A stretch of 64,000 nt of DNA from Brachybacterium sp. P6-10-X1 (GCF_001969445.1 NZ_CP017297.1:3286001-3350000), one strand, 5' to 3'. Counted from the stretch's first letter, positions 9,209 through 18,685 are shown. Numbers and translations are program-made. Notes: a model not told the origin generated them from the letters alone.

Positions 9209-9357
9209 CGTCGCATCACTCCCTCGTCGGCCCTGCCGCGGGCCGTCATCGACTCCATTATCCGTGATCGGGGCGGGCGGTGCTGTCCGAGGTCGGGAGA
9301 GGGTAGGCGAGGACGGCCCTGGTGTCTATGGGCATCGCGCGCAGGAGCCATGGTCGG

Positions 9358-9419
9358 GTACGGGCGCCATAGCGGGTGCCCTGGCTATATAGCCAGCGCA
9401 CCCGCTGTCCGGCCAGTAA
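9358..9419. repeat. 62-bp palindromic element, copy 1
   Basis: The element is exactly symmetric about 9388.5. It has GTAC-type ends, an inner perfect palindrome CTGGCTATATAGCCAG (9381-9396) and flanking AGCGGGTGC/GCACCCGCT arms. It aligns without gaps to 28467-28528 at 45 of 62 bases, and both copies are preceded by GTCGG. It lies between divergent genes starting at 9208 and 9534. Confidence 0.85.
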
Positions 9420-9479
9420 CCGACGACGCCCACCCCGCAGCCGACGACGCCCACCCCAGCCGACGGCGCCACCACGCAG
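9420..9479. repeat. Three-copy ~20-bp tandem repeat
   Basis: Three imperfect units beginning CCGACGACGCCCACCCC run head-to-tail between the palindromic element and the aldehyde dehydrogenase promoter. No function is visible. Confidence 0.65.
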
Positions 9480-9533
9480 CCGGGGAGGGCGGTAGGTGGC
9501 CGGGGGGCCAGGTGAGGGTCCTACCCTGGGGTC

Positions 9534-10985
9534 ATGTCGACCGACGCGACCTCCCCGACCCCGCCCGCCCCCGAGCCCGGCGACGGTCCGGACCCTGCGG
9601 TGCGCCCGGCGATCACCGCGGACGTCGCCGCCCTGCGCGCCTCCTTCGACGCCGGCACCACCCGCGAGGTGAGCGCCCGCCTCGCCCAGCTGGAGGCGCT
9701 GCGGACCGGCCTCCGCCACGAGCGTCGTCGCCTGACCAGGGCCCTCGCCCAGGACCTCGGCAAGAACGGCACCGAGGCCGCGATCACCGAGATCGGCGTG
9801 GTCACCCAGGAGATCGCGCACGTGAGACGACACCTGCGCTCGTGGCTGCGCCCGTCGTCGCTGTCCCTGGGGGCGGTTCTGGCCCCGTCCTCGGGGGAGG
9901 TCCGCCGTGAACCGCTCGGCCTCACCCTGATCATCGCGCCGTGGAACTACCCGCTGAACCTCACGCTCACCCCGCTGGTCTCAGCGATCGCCGGCGGCAA
10001 CACCGTGATCGTCAAGCCCAGCGAGGTGGCCCCGGCGACCTCCGCCGCGCTGGCGCACCTGCTGCGCACCTGGCTCGATCCCGCCTGGGTGCGGGTGGTC
10101 GAGGGCGCGGTGGAGGAGACCACGGTCCTGCTTCAGCAGCGGTTCGACCTCATCTTCTACACGGGCAACGCCGCCGTCGGCCGGATCGTGGCGCGCGCGG
10201 CCGCCGAACACCTCACCCCGACGGTGCTCGAGTTGGGCGGGAAGTCCCCGGTCTTCGTCGACGACGGGGTGGACCTCGCCGTCGCCGCGCGACGCATCGT
10301 GTGGGGGAAGTTCACCAACACCGGGCAGACCTGCGTCGCCCCCGATTACCTGATGGCGACCCCGGACACCCTCGAGAAGCTCGTCCCGCACCTGCGCCGG
10401 GCCACGCGCGCGATGTACGGCAGGGATCCCCGGCGCAGCCGTGACTACGGGCGCATGGTCGACCTCAAGCACTTCGACCGCGTCCGGGGGCTGATCGACG
10501 ACGAACGGGCGGTGCTCGGCGGCACGGGGGAGGCGGACCGTGCCGAACGGTACCTCCCGCCGACGATCATGGCCGACGTGGACTGGGACGACCCGGTGAT
10601 GGCCGAGGAGATCTTCGGGCCCGTGCTGCCGCTGCTCGCCGTCGGCGGCCCCGACGAGGCGATCGCCCGCATCCGCGAGCGGGAGAAGCCGCTGACCGCC
10701 TACGTGTTCACCGGGAAGACGGCGATCGAGGAGCGCTTCGCGACCGAGACCTCCTCCGGCTCGCTCGCCGTCGGCATGACGCTCGCCCATGTCGGCGTCC
10801 CGACGCTGCCGTTCGGCGGGGTGGGGGAGTCCGGGAACGGCGCCTACCACGGGCGCGCCGGCGTGCAGACGTTCACGCATGCCAAGCCCATCGCCCGCAA
10901 ACCGCTCACGCCGGACACCCTGCGGATCGTCTACCCGCCCTACACCCGCGCGAAGCGGGCGCTGCTGAAGCGGCTGTTCCGCTGA
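9534..10985 (+). CDS. Aldehyde dehydrogenase family protein
   Basis: The 483-residue enzyme oxidises an aldehyde with NAD(P)+. The catalytic nucleophile is C267 in 'NTGQTCVAPDY' and the general base is E233 in 'LELGGKSPVF'. The cofactor strand 'GNTVIVKPSEVAP' and the 'PWNYPLNL' segment are both present. The length and the 'FTNTGQTC' pattern fit the class 3/coniferyl-aldehyde-type branch; the substrate cannot be deduced. ATG 9534 lies 6 nt after TACCCT (9522-9527), indicating a leaderless start. The stop codon sits in a 17-bp tandem repeat. Confidence 0.88.
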   Translation: MSTDATSPTPPAPEPGDGPDPAVRPAITADVAALRASFDAGTTREVSARLAQLEALRTGLRHERRRLTRALAQDLGKNGTEAAITEIGVVTQEIAHVRRHLRSWLRPSSLSLGAVLAPSSGEVRREPLGLTLIIAPWNYPLNLTLTPLVSAIAGGNTVIVKPSEVAPATSAALAHLLRTWLDPAWVRVVEGAVEETTVLLQQRFDLIFYTGNAAVGRIVARAAAEHLTPTVLELGGKSPVFVDDGVDLAVAARRIVWGKFTNTGQTCVAPDYLMATPDTLEKLVPHLRRATRAMYGRDPRRSRDYGRMVDLKHFDRVRGLIDDERAVLGGTGEADRAERYLPPTIMADVDWDDPVMAEEIFGPVLPLLAVGGPDEAIARIREREKPLTAYVFTGKTAIEERFATETSSGSLAVGMTLAHVGVPTLPFGGVGESGNGAYHGRAGVQTFTHAKPIARKPLTPDTLRIVYPPYTRAKRALLKRLFR

Positions 10986-11027
10986 CGTGGCCGTTCCGCT
11001 GAGGCGGCCGCCCCGCTGACACGGCCG
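10977..11027 (+). repeat. Three-copy 17-bp tandem repeat spanning a stop codon
   Basis: TTCCGCTGACGTGGCCG and two variants follow one another. The TGAs at 10983 (the real stop), 11000 and 11017 fall in three different frames. A fourth, decayed unit follows. Confidence 0.85.
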
Positions 11028-11164
11028 TCCCGCCGAGCGCGGACCGCCTCGGCGCGAGGGGCGAGTCCTCCACAATCGGAGCTCCGTGGCTCCGCGGAAG
11101 AGTTCACGGCGCTATCGTCGGCACTGACCCGGTGCCGGCCGACGGATCGAAGGAGCACACGACC

Positions 11165-11290
11165 GTGACGCAACCGCCCTCTGGCCCCCCGCAGCATTCC
11201 GGCGACCGGACTCCCGGCGCCGGACCCGCGGGCGGCCTGCCGTCCTTCGGCCCACCACCTGCCGGTGGCCCTCCCTCCAGCGGTCCGCCG
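11165..11290 (+). pseudogene. Out-of-frame N-terminal Pro/Gly-rich segment of the M48 protease
   Basis: GTG 11165 has GAAGGAG 9 nt upstream and begins VTQPPSGPPQHSGDRTPGAG, continuing as a Pro/Gly tract. Near the C5 run at 11290-11295 the same amino-acid style continues in the -1 frame ('PSGPPSGGIPSGPGSPGGPG') and runs directly into the protease. One missing C in this run would account for the break. This may be a real mutation, a phase-variable tract or a sequencing error. Confidence 0.6.
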
Positions 11291-11355
11291 CCCCCAGCGG
11301 CCCGCCCTCCGGGGGCATCCCCTCCGGCCCGGGCTCGCCCGGGGGACCCGGCGGC

Positions 11356-12624
11356 GTGGGCGGCCCGCCGCCGCCGGCCCCGTCCGGTCGGCCCGGGGAT
11401 CCGAACCTCGTCAACGGCGCCACCACCCACGGGATCCTGGGTCGCACGGCGATCCGTCACCCGGGGGAGCTCCCGCTCCTGTGGATCGGTGTGGCGCTCA
11501 CGATCCTCGCGTACATCGCCTGGACGATCCTCATGCTCTCCACCGTGGTCCTGCGCGTCACGGAGGGTCAGCAGACGGTCGACAGCCTCTGGCGGTACGT
11601 CGGGATCCTGCCCTTCGTGATCCAGCTGGTGCTGATCCTGCCGCTGTTCCCCCTGCTGGCGTGGTGGGCCCGCGCCATGATGTACGCCCGGATGCGTGCG
11701 ATGTCCGTGCGCATGAGTCCGACGCAGTTCCCCGAGGGGTACCGGATGGTGGTCGAGGCCGCCCAGCAGTTCGGGATGCGCCGCGTCCCCGACGCGTACG
11801 TGCAGATGGGCAATGGCGTGGTCAACGCCTTCGCCTCGGGCCATGGCTTCCGGCGCTTCGTCGTCATCTACTCCGACCTGTTCGAGGTCGGCGGGCAGAG
11901 CCGCGATCCGGAGGCGCTGCGCTTCGTGATCTCCCACGAGGTGGGGCACCTGGCCGCCGGTCACGTCTCCTACTTCCGTCTCGTGTTCACCAATGTCATC
12001 CGCATGATCCCGATCCTCGGCCCCGCGTTGTCCCGCTCCCAGGAGTACACCGCCGACAATTTCGGGTACACCATCGCCCCCCACGGGGCACCGGGTGTGA
12101 TGGGGCTGCTCTCCGGCGGCAAGTACCTCGGAGCCGAGGTGAACGTCAACGAGCTCGCCGACCGCGCGGCGACCGACCCGAGCTTCTTCGTCCACTGGGC
12201 GAACTGGAGCGCCTCCCACCCGGTGACCACCTGGCGCGCCCACGCGCTGCGGGACCGCTCCAAGGCCGGCTCCCTGTGGATCAGGCCCTCCGGGGCGCTG
12301 TACTCCTCACCGCTGCCCCCGGGCCACGTCTGGTCCTCGCGGTTCCCCACGCCGGGTGACGCGCTGGGCATGCTCGAGGCCGCCGACCGGGTGCGCCCGG
12401 CCGGCACCGGTCGCCAGTTCGGCCGCTTCTCCGACATCGACTACTCGGCGCGGCCTCCGCTGCGGGCGATCCAGACCTCCGCGCCGCTGCTGTCCCAGCG
12501 CACCGACTACGCCATCCCCGCCGGTCCGTACCGGGACGACGCCCGCGGGGCGCCGGCCGGCGGGGCGAGCCCCTTCGCCCCGCCGGGGCAGCAGGGCCCG
12601 CCGGCGCAGCCGCCGCGGGGCTGA
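11356..12624 (+). CDS. M48-family membrane zinc metalloprotease (HtpX-like)
   Basis: The zinc site HEVGH (H194 counted from GTG 11356) lies in 'VISHEVGHLAAGH', followed by 'RSQEYTADNFGYTIAP', which supplies the third ligand and the conserved 'E-x-x-A-D'. Two hydrophobic helices precede it ('LLWIGVALTILAYIAWTILM' and 'FVIQLVLILPLFPLLAWW'). The protein is expected to degrade misfolded membrane proteins, as HtpX does. The frame has no other start between TGA 11125 and GTG 11356, and the natural start is probably GTG 11165 joined through a frameshift at about 11290. The C-terminus is Pro/Gly/Ala-rich. Confidence 0.8.
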   Translation: MGGPPPPAPSGRPGDPNLVNGATTHGILGRTAIRHPGELPLLWIGVALTILAYIAWTILMLSTVVLRVTEGQQTVDSLWRYVGILPFVIQLVLILPLFPLLAWWARAMMYARMRAMSVRMSPTQFPEGYRMVVEAAQQFGMRRVPDAYVQMGNGVVNAFASGHGFRRFVVIYSDLFEVGGQSRDPEALRFVISHEVGHLAAGHVSYFRLVFTNVIRMIPILGPALSRSQEYTADNFGYTIAPHGAPGVMGLLSGGKYLGAEVNVNELADRAATDPSFFVHWANWSASHPVTTWRAHALRDRSKAGSLWIRPSGALYSSPLPPGHVWSSRFPTPGDALGMLEAADRVRPAGTGRQFGRFSDIDYSARPPLRAIQTSAPLLSQRTDYAIPAGPYRDDARGAPAGGASPFAPPGQQGPPAQPPRG

Positions 12625-12640
12625 TCCGGCAAGGAGACTG

Positions 12641-12704
12641 ATCCTCGCCCGATCCGGGGCCGGTCCTCGTCCGATCCCGGGCCGGTCCTCGGCCCGGGAT
12701 CGTT
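12641..12704 (+). repeat. Imperfect ~22-bp tandem repeat after the M48 gene
   Basis: Units of the form CCTCGCCCGATCCGGGGCCG and CCTCGTCCGATCCCGGGCCG follow each other and end in CCTCGGCCCGGGATCG, which can also fold against the preceding unit. It may act as a transcript end. Confidence 0.5.
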
Positions 12705-12754
12705 CTCGTCGAGCCTGCTCCGGGCGCGGGGATGTCCCGCCGGTCACCCGGGAG

Positions 12755-12783
12755 CCGACAAAAGTGCAGTCCGTGCATATCCT
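12755..12783 (+). promoter_or_regulatory. Predicted leaderless promoter of the first MFS gene
   Basis: -35 CCGACA (12755-12760), a 17-bp spacer, and -10 TATCCT (12778-12783) end 6 nt before GTG 12790. Confidence 0.6.
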
Positions 12784-12789
12784 GACTGA

Positions 12790-14220
12790 GTGATCCCCGA
12801 CCCCAGCGCGCCGCCTCCTCCGGTGCGTCGCAAGCCCCTGCTCGCCGTCCTCCTCGCCCCGCTGTTCATGGCCCTGATCGCCGTGAGCGTCATCAACGTG
12901 GCGCTGACGGCCATCGGGGAGAGCCTCGACGCGGATTCCGGCGGGTTGCAATGGGTGATCTCCGGGTACGCGCTCGCCTTCGGGATGCTGCTGGTCCCCG
13001 CCGGGCGGACGGGCGATGCCACCGGGCGCCGCCGCATGTTCGTCATCGGCGTCGGCGTGTTCACGCTCGGCTCGCTGCTCAGCGGCCTCGCCCCCACCGT
13101 CGAGACCCTCAACATCGCCCGCATCCTCCAGGGACTCGGCTCCGGGTTGTTCAATCCGCAGACGGTCGCCCTGATCCAGCAGCACTTCCGCGGCCACGAG
13201 CGGGCTCGCGCCTTCGCCCTGCTGGCCACCACGGCCGCCGTGGCCACCGCCGCCGGGCCCGTCTTCGGCGGCCTGCTGATCGAGATCCTGGGGCCGGACC
13301 AGGGATGGCGCTGGATCTTCCTGATGAACATCCCGATCGGCGTGGTCGCCATCGTCGGCGCCTTCCGGTACATCCCCGATGACAGGGCCCGCGGCCGGGC
13401 CCGACCCGATCTCGACCCCGTCGGCACCATCCTGCTGTGCCTGGCGATCCTCGGCGTCATGCTGCCGTTCCTGGAGCGCGGCGGCGGCGCGCTGGTGTGG
13501 CTGTCCTTCCCCGCCGGGCTCGCGGTGCTGGGCGTGTGGTGGGTGTGGGAGCAGCGCTACAAGCGCTCCGGCCGCCCCCCGATGGTGGACACCGCGATCT
13601 TCTCCAACCATGCCTTCCGCAACGGCATCCTCATCGTCTCGGTGTACTTCCTCGGGGTGACCAGCGTGTGGATCATCGTGCCGCTGTACCTGCAGATGCA
13701 CCTGCAGCACACCGCCTTCGAGGCCTCGCTGATGGGCGTGCCCTCCTCGATCGCGGCGGCGGTCTCCTCGCAGATCGCCGGGCGGTACGTGCTCACCCTG
13801 GGCCGGCGCATGGTGATCATCGGCTTCGCGATCGCCTTCTGCGGCCTGGGCGGCACCGCTGTGCTGACCGGCTTCGTGGAGAGCGGCGTGGTCGCCTTCT
13901 GGTGGCTGGCCGCCCCGCTGACGCTGATGGGCCTCAGCCAGGGCATGACCATCTCCCCGAACCAGACCCTCACCCTGAATTCCGTCGACCCCCGCTTCGG
14001 CGGCGTGGCCGGGGGGATCCTGCAGCTGGGCCAGCGCACCGGCGCCGCTGTCGGAACGGCGATGATCCCCGGTATCATCTTCTCCCTCACCGAAGGCGGG
14101 CACGCCTGGTTCGAGGCCTTCGTTATCGCGATCGCGATCATCATGGCGCTGACCCTGGCGGCGATGGCGGTGAGCTTCGCAGACCGTGCCCGCGAGAAGG
14201 CGAACCCGGGGGCGCTGTAG
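12790..14220 (+). CDS. MFS drug exporter, DHA2 (EmrB/QacA) type
   Basis: The 476-residue protein has about 14 hydrophobic segments. Motif A is 'GRTGDATGRRRMFVIG' between TM2 and TM3, and 'ARILQGLGSGLFNPQTVALI' is the TM4/motif C-like region. The family exports hydrophobic or cationic compounds using the proton gradient; the substrate is unknown. GTG 12790 is fixed by the leaderless promoter just upstream. The next gene begins 25 bp downstream and could be co-transcribed. Confidence 0.88.
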   Translation: MIPDPSAPPPPVRRKPLLAVLLAPLFMALIAVSVINVALTAIGESLDADSGGLQWVISGYALAFGMLLVPAGRTGDATGRRRMFVIGVGVFTLGSLLSGLAPTVETLNIARILQGLGSGLFNPQTVALIQQHFRGHERARAFALLATTAAVATAAGPVFGGLLIEILGPDQGWRWIFLMNIPIGVVAIVGAFRYIPDDRARGRARPDLDPVGTILLCLAILGVMLPFLERGGGALVWLSFPAGLAVLGVWWVWEQRYKRSGRPPMVDTAIFSNHAFRNGILIVSVYFLGVTSVWIIVPLYLQMHLQHTAFEASLMGVPSSIAAAVSSQIAGRYVLTLGRRMVIIGFAIAFCGLGGTAVLTGFVESGVVAFWWLAAPLTLMGLSQGMTISPNQTLTLNSVDPRFGGVAGGILQLGQRTGAAVGTAMIPGIIFSLTEGGHAWFEAFVIAIAIIMALTLAAMAVSFADRAREKANPGAL

Positions 14221-14244
14221 CCCCTCGACCCAGGAGCGTGCCAC

Positions 14245-15510
14245 GTGGATGCGCGGGAGCAGGACCGCAGGCACCGCGATCCCGCACGCGCCGAGGGTCG
14301 ATCGCTCGAGGTGGGCTGGGGCCGGGACCCCGACCCGACCGTCGCCCCGTCGGCGGGCCCGACGGACTCCGGCGGGACGGATCGGCCCCGCTCCCCCCGG
14401 TGGCGTCGCACCGCCGGGGCCGTCGCCGCGCTCCTGCTGGTCGCGGCGCTGGCCGTCGGCCTGCCGCGACTGCTTCCCAGCGGGGAGGGCCCGGAGCAGG
14501 TGGTCGGGGACTTCCTCCAGGCCTTGGTCGACGGTGACGTCGAGCAGGTCCGCGAGCACGTGCAGGGTTTCTCGGACGCCAGCGGTGCCGCTCTGACGGC
14601 GGGGATCCTGCGTGCGACCACGCACCGGGTGCGCGACGCCGAGATCGCGGACGTCCAGCGCGGATCCGGGACCGCGGAGGTCACGGTGCGGCTGGACAAC
14701 GGCATGGAGACGATCGCGACGACGCTGACGCTCCGGGCCGACTCCACCAGCGCCTTCGCCCCGGTCAGCTGGGAGCTGGACCCGGTGGAGGTCCCCGAGG
14801 TGCGGATCCGCCTGCCGCACGGGATCGAGGAGTTCACGATCAACGGCATCCCGATATCGACACAGGAGAACGGCACCTCCTTCGACCGCTCCGAACGCGC
14901 CCTGCTGCTCCAGGTCCTGCCCGGCACCTACGAGTTCGCGCTGCCGTCGGCGGGCCCGTGGCGGGTTCCCCGGGAGATCACCGTCGAGGTCCCGCCCGTC
15001 CTGGGCAGCTGGACAGGTTTCGCCGATCTCGGCTACGACCTCAGCGAGATCGGGGGAGAGGAGGTCCGCCGACGGGTCGACGAGCATCTGGAGACCTGCG
15101 AGGCCAGCACCTCGCCGGCGCCGCCGCGGTGCCCCTTCCGGCTCCCCGGGGTCACCGATGCGCAGGCCGACGAGCCGTCCCTGCAGGGGCGGTGGAGCAT
15201 TCTCGATCCCCCGGAGGTGGAGGTCGAGACCGGCTCGGCGATGCTGTGGTCGCTCTCCGGGGCTCCCGGGAATGCCACGTTCACCCCGTCGGCCGCGACC
15301 GAGGACGCAGAGGCCCCCGCAGCCCAGGTCGTCGCCGTCGCCGTGTCCGGGTTCGTCTACGTCCGACCAGACGGTGAGCTGGGGGTGGTGCTGGAACCGG
15401 ACGAGTCCGTCACCATCACGCTGTGCACGGATCCCGATACGGGGGAGCCCACCGGATTCGTGCACGTGGAGAACGGCGAGATCGCCACCGCGCGGGACGC
15501 GTGCGCGTGA
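14245..15510 (+). CDS. Membrane-anchored protein of unknown function, paralog 1
   Basis: The 421-residue protein has a charged N-terminal tail and one helix at about residues 53-74 ('AGAVAALLLVAALAVGLPRL'). An outside domain follows that begins like a small NTF2/DUF4878-type fold ('PEQVVGDFLQALVDGDVEQV'). The rest is beta-rich with paired cysteines ('HLETCEAST...PRCPFRLPG' and 'ITLCTDPDTG'). It shares order and many residues with the following gene ('VRIRLPHG.EEFTINGIPI' against 'MEVSLPFGTEQIVINGVPV', 'LLLQVLPGTYEFALP' against 'LALQLLPGTYEITLP'). GTG 14245 has an AGGAG at 14232-14236. Function is unknown. Confidence 0.65.
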   Translation: MDAREQDRRHRDPARAEGRSLEVGWGRDPDPTVAPSAGPTDSGGTDRPRSPRWRRTAGAVAALLLVAALAVGLPRLLPSGEGPEQVVGDFLQALVDGDVEQVREHVQGFSDASGAALTAGILRATTHRVRDAEIADVQRGSGTAEVTVRLDNGMETIATTLTLRADSTSAFAPVSWELDPVEVPEVRIRLPHGIEEFTINGIPISTQENGTSFDRSERALLLQVLPGTYEFALPSAGPWRVPREITVEVPPVLGSWTGFADLGYDLSEIGGEEVRRRVDEHLETCEASTSPAPPRCPFRLPGVTDAQADEPSLQGRWSILDPPEVEVETGSAMLWSLSGAPGNATFTPSAATEDAEAPAAQVVAVAVSGFVYVRPDGELGVVLEPDESVTITLCTDPDTGEPTGFVHVENGEIATARDACA

Positions 15511-15547
15511 TGGCACCCCCGTCCCGATCCCTCGATCCCGGAGCATC

Positions 15548-16867
15548 GTGAGCCGCCGGCGCCCCTCCGGCACCGGCCGGACGATGTCGTTGGGCTGGGA
15601 CCAGCAGGACACCGACGTGCGCAGCGGCGCCACGGAGCCGGACGGCCGCCGAGGACGGGGCGCGCTCCCCGGGGAGCCGCCGCCGCAGGCTGCGGATCGG
15701 GACGGGCCGACGGCCGATGCCGCACGCCGGGGTGCGTCCGAGGGGGACGGCCCGGCCCGCGACGGTCGACGGCGGCTGGCCGGGATCCTCGGCGCCGTGG
15801 TCCTGGTGCTCGCCCTGGTGCTGGTGGTGCCCCGTGTGCTGGCGACCGGGGACGGCCCCGAAGCGGCGGCCCGAGAGTTCCTCGACGCCCTGGTCGCGGG
15901 CGACGCCGACGTGCTCCTGACCCACCTCGAGCATCCCGCCGACGCCACGGACCTCGCCCTGAGGGACGAGATCCTGCAGGCCGCCGAGAACCGGGTCACC
16001 TCCTATGTGATCGAGGGCTCGTCGATCGACGGGGACGGCGCGAGGGTCGAGGCGTTGCTCGAGGACGGCCACGAGCAGCGCCCTCTCACGCTGACCCTCC
16101 ACGCTGTGGCCGGCAGCTCCTTCGCCCCGGTGAGGTGGCAGCTCGACCGGATCGCGGTACCGGAGATGGAGGTGTCCCTCCCGTTCGGGACCGAGCAGAT
16201 CGTCATCAACGGGGTCCCGGTCACGCTGCAGGAGGAGGACGTGGCCACGGTGACCTTCCATCTGCCCACCCTCGCCCTGCAGCTGCTGCCCGGGACCTAC
16301 GAGATCACGCTGCCCGACGGCGGGCCGCTGCAGACGGCGATCAGCAGCGAGATCACCGTGCCGCTGTACCTGGGCCACAGCCGCTCCACCCCCACCCCTG
16401 TGCACTACGAGCTCAGCGACACAGGGCGCGCCGAGGCCACCGGCCAGCTCCAGGACCTGCTCGCCGCATGCGCCCGCGCCACGACGGCGCGCCCGGAGGG
16501 CTGCCCCTTCGCGGCGCCGTCGGCGGACGACTCCTGGCCGCGGCAGCCGGTCCGGGGCACCTGGGCTCTCCGCGCCGTGCCCGAGGTGACGGTCAGCCCT
16601 TGGCAGTTCGGCCTGTGGAGCGTCTCCGGCAGCGGAGGCATCGCCGAGTTCACGCCCGACGCCGCGGATTCCCCGAGCGAGCAGGTGCCCTTCGAGGTCG
16701 AGGCCTTCACGCAGATGCTGCCTGACGGCACCCTCCGCACCGACCTGGTCGATCCGCCCGGCAGCTTCACCGTGGTGATCTGCTCGACCCCGATGGACGT
16801 CGGCGGCACGCCGCAGTACGTCGCGGTCGATCCCGATGCCCACCTCGACTGCGAGGACGGCAGGTGA
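15548..16867 (+). CDS. Membrane-anchored protein of unknown function, paralog 2
   Basis: The 439-residue protein is a diverged duplicate of its upstream neighbour. It has a charged N-terminal region and one helix ('LAGILGAVVLVLALVLVVPRV', about residues 75-97). A 'GPEAAAREFLDALVAGDADVLL' helical start to the outer domain follows, with the same cysteine pattern ('LLAACARATTARPEGCPFAAP' and 'FTVVICSTPMDVG'). GTG 15548 with GGAG at 15539 is preferred; ATG 15584 is possible. The gap to the first copy is only 37 bp, so both are probably one transcript. Function is unknown; a surface or envelope role is inferred from topology. Confidence 0.62.
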   Translation: MSRRRPSGTGRTMSLGWDQQDTDVRSGATEPDGRRGRGALPGEPPPQAADRDGPTADAARRGASEGDGPARDGRRRLAGILGAVVLVLALVLVVPRVLATGDGPEAAAREFLDALVAGDADVLLTHLEHPADATDLALRDEILQAAENRVTSYVIEGSSIDGDGARVEALLEDGHEQRPLTLTLHAVAGSSFAPVRWQLDRIAVPEMEVSLPFGTEQIVINGVPVTLQEEDVATVTFHLPTLALQLLPGTYEITLPDGGPLQTAISSEITVPLYLGHSRSTPTPVHYELSDTGRAEATGQLQDLLAACARATTARPEGCPFAAPSADDSWPRQPVRGTWALRAVPEVTVSPWQFGLWSVSGSGGIAEFTPDAADSPSEQVPFEVEAFTQMLPDGTLRTDLVDPPGSFTVVICSTPMDVGGTPQYVAVDPDAHLDCEDGR

Positions 16868-16874
16868 GGGACTC

Positions 16875-18467
16875 TCAGGAGGCGGCGTCGACGTCTCCGG
16901 TCGTCTCGGCCGTCGTCACCGGGGCATCGCGGGCGTCGGCCGGATTGCGGCGGATGAACAGCGCGATCACCACGGTCAGCACGCCGAGCACGGCGGAGAT
17001 CGTGAACGCCACCGAGGTGCCGTCGGCGATCCCCTGAGCCTCCGTACCACCGCCGGCCATGCTCAGCCCGGAGACCCGCGCCATGATCGAGACCAGCAGC
17101 GCGGCCCCGGCGGCGCCGGCCACCTGCTGCACGGTGCCGACGATCGCCGATCCGTGCGGGTACAGGTGCCGGGGCAGGGAGCCCATCGCCGTGGTCATCA
17201 GCGGGGTGAACACGAAGGCCAGCCCCAGCGACATCACCACATGCCCGAGCACGATCAGCCAGGCCTGGTCCGGCACCCGGGACATGATCCCGATGCCGAT
17301 CACCACGGCGGACAGCCCGGGCACCAGCAGCGGCCGCGGCCCGACCTTGTCGAACAGGCGGCCCACCAGCGGGGCCAGCAGCCCCATCGCGAGCCCGCCC
17401 GGAAGCATCATCAGCCCCACCGAGAGGGTGGACAGCTCCAGCACCCGCTGGAGGAAGATCGGCAGCAGCACCACGACGCCGAACATCGCACCCATCATCA
17501 CCACCATCAGCGCGACCGCGACCGTGAAGTTCCGCGTGGTGAAGGTGCGAAGGTCCAGCAGGGGTCGGTCGGCCTTCTGCAGGGTCAGCTGGCGCCGCAC
17601 GAACAGCGTCAGCGAGATGACGCCGACGACCAGGCACACGATCGCGGCGGTCGGCGCGGAACCGGAGGCGGCGTCCGCCGCGCCCGAACCGCCGTGCCCA
17701 CCGCCGGAGACGCCGGTCAGGCCGTACACCAGGGTGCCGAAGCCGATGCCGGACAGGACCACGGAGACCGGATCGGCGGGCTGGGCCGCCCCTTCGCTGA
17801 CGTTCTCGATGCGGCGCAGCCCGAAGACCAGCGCGATGACGGCGATCGGCAGCACCAGCAGGAACAGCGCCCGCCACGGAGCGATGGACAGGATCAGCCC
17901 GGAGATCGTCGGCCCCAGAGCCGGTGCCACCGAGATGACGATGGAGATGTTGCCCATCACCAGGCCGTGCCTCGCCGGCGGCACCAGGTTCATCACGGTC
18001 GTCATCAGCAGCGGCATCATGATGGCCGTGCCGGAGGCCTGCACGATCCGCCCCAGCAGCAGCGGCAGGAAGGTGGGGGAGAGAGCGCAGATCAGCGTGC
18101 CGACGGTGAACGTCGTCATCGCGAGCGTGAACACCTGCCGGGTGGAGAACCGGCCCATCAGATATCCGGTGATCGGGATGACCACGGCCATCGTGAGCAT
18201 GAACCCGGTGGTCAGCCACTGCGCGGTGGTCTCGGTCAGGTCCAGGTCATCCATGATCGGCGGCAGCGCGACCGACAGGATCGTCTCGTTGAGGATCACC
18301 ACGAACGCGCTGACCAGCAGCAGGATGATGACGCTGCGGTCGCGCGGAGCGATGGCGCCGCCGGCATGGGCCGGTGTGTGGGCGCCCTGTTCGTGGGCGC
18401 CTGCTCGCGGGGCCGTCTCGGCGGGGATCGTCCCGGTGTGCTCGGGGTCGGGGGCGTTGTTGTGCAC
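16875..18467 (-). CDS. MFS drug exporter, DHA2 (EmrB/QacA) type
   Basis: The 530-residue protein has a 14-helix pattern with 'GYLMGRFSTRQVFTLAMTTFTVGTLI' (motif A region) and 'GRIVQASGTAIMMPLLMTTVMN' (TM4). The N-terminal tail holds several histidines and is probably cytoplasmic. GTG 18467 follows TACTCT (18479-18474 on this strand) by 6 nt, which indicates a leaderless start. It ends 7 bp from the convergent paralog gene. Substrate is unknown; the gene is divergent to the SDR gene and may share control with it. Confidence 0.87.
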   Translation of the reverse strand: MHNNAPDPEHTGTIPAETAPRAGAHEQGAHTPAHAGGAIAPRDRSVIILLLVSAFVVILNETILSVALPPIMDDLDLTETTAQWLTTGFMLTMAVVIPITGYLMGRFSTRQVFTLAMTTFTVGTLICALSPTFLPLLLGRIVQASGTAIMMPLLMTTVMNLVPPARHGLVMGNISIVISVAPALGPTISGLILSIAPWRALFLLVLPIAVIALVFGLRRIENVSEGAAQPADPVSVVLSGIGFGTLVYGLTGVSGGGHGGSGAADAASGSAPTAAIVCLVVGVISLTLFVRRQLTLQKADRPLLDLRTFTTRNFTVAVALMVVMMGAMFGVVVLLPIFLQRVLELSTLSVGLMMLPGGLAMGLLAPLVGRLFDKVGPRPLLVPGLSAVVIGIGIMSRVPDQAWLIVLGHVVMSLGLAFVFTPLMTTAMGSLPRHLYPHGSAIVGTVQQVAGAAGAALLVSIMARVSGLSMAGGGTEAQGIADGTSVAFTISAVLGVLTVVIALFIRRNPADARDAPVTTAETTGDVDAAS

Positions 18468-18685
18468 CGGAGAAGAGTAGGCACCGGGGGCGACAGGTGG
18501 CCAGAGGTTTTCGGACCGTCCGCCGACTGTTCACCGTGGGCGCAGAAGATCGTGCGGGCCGTCGCCCAGAGCTGCCGCGTTCGAGGCGCGAGAGAGGGAG
18601 ACTGGACGGGCACACCACGACCAGCGCGTCCCGCGACCACGAGAGAACGCGATCGCGGGAGACATCGCGGGAGAAGGAGACCATC

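Noticed and set aside
9420..9479. CRISPR-like array
   Set aside because: Three adjoining imperfect 20-bp units have no spacers and are ordinary tandem repeats.
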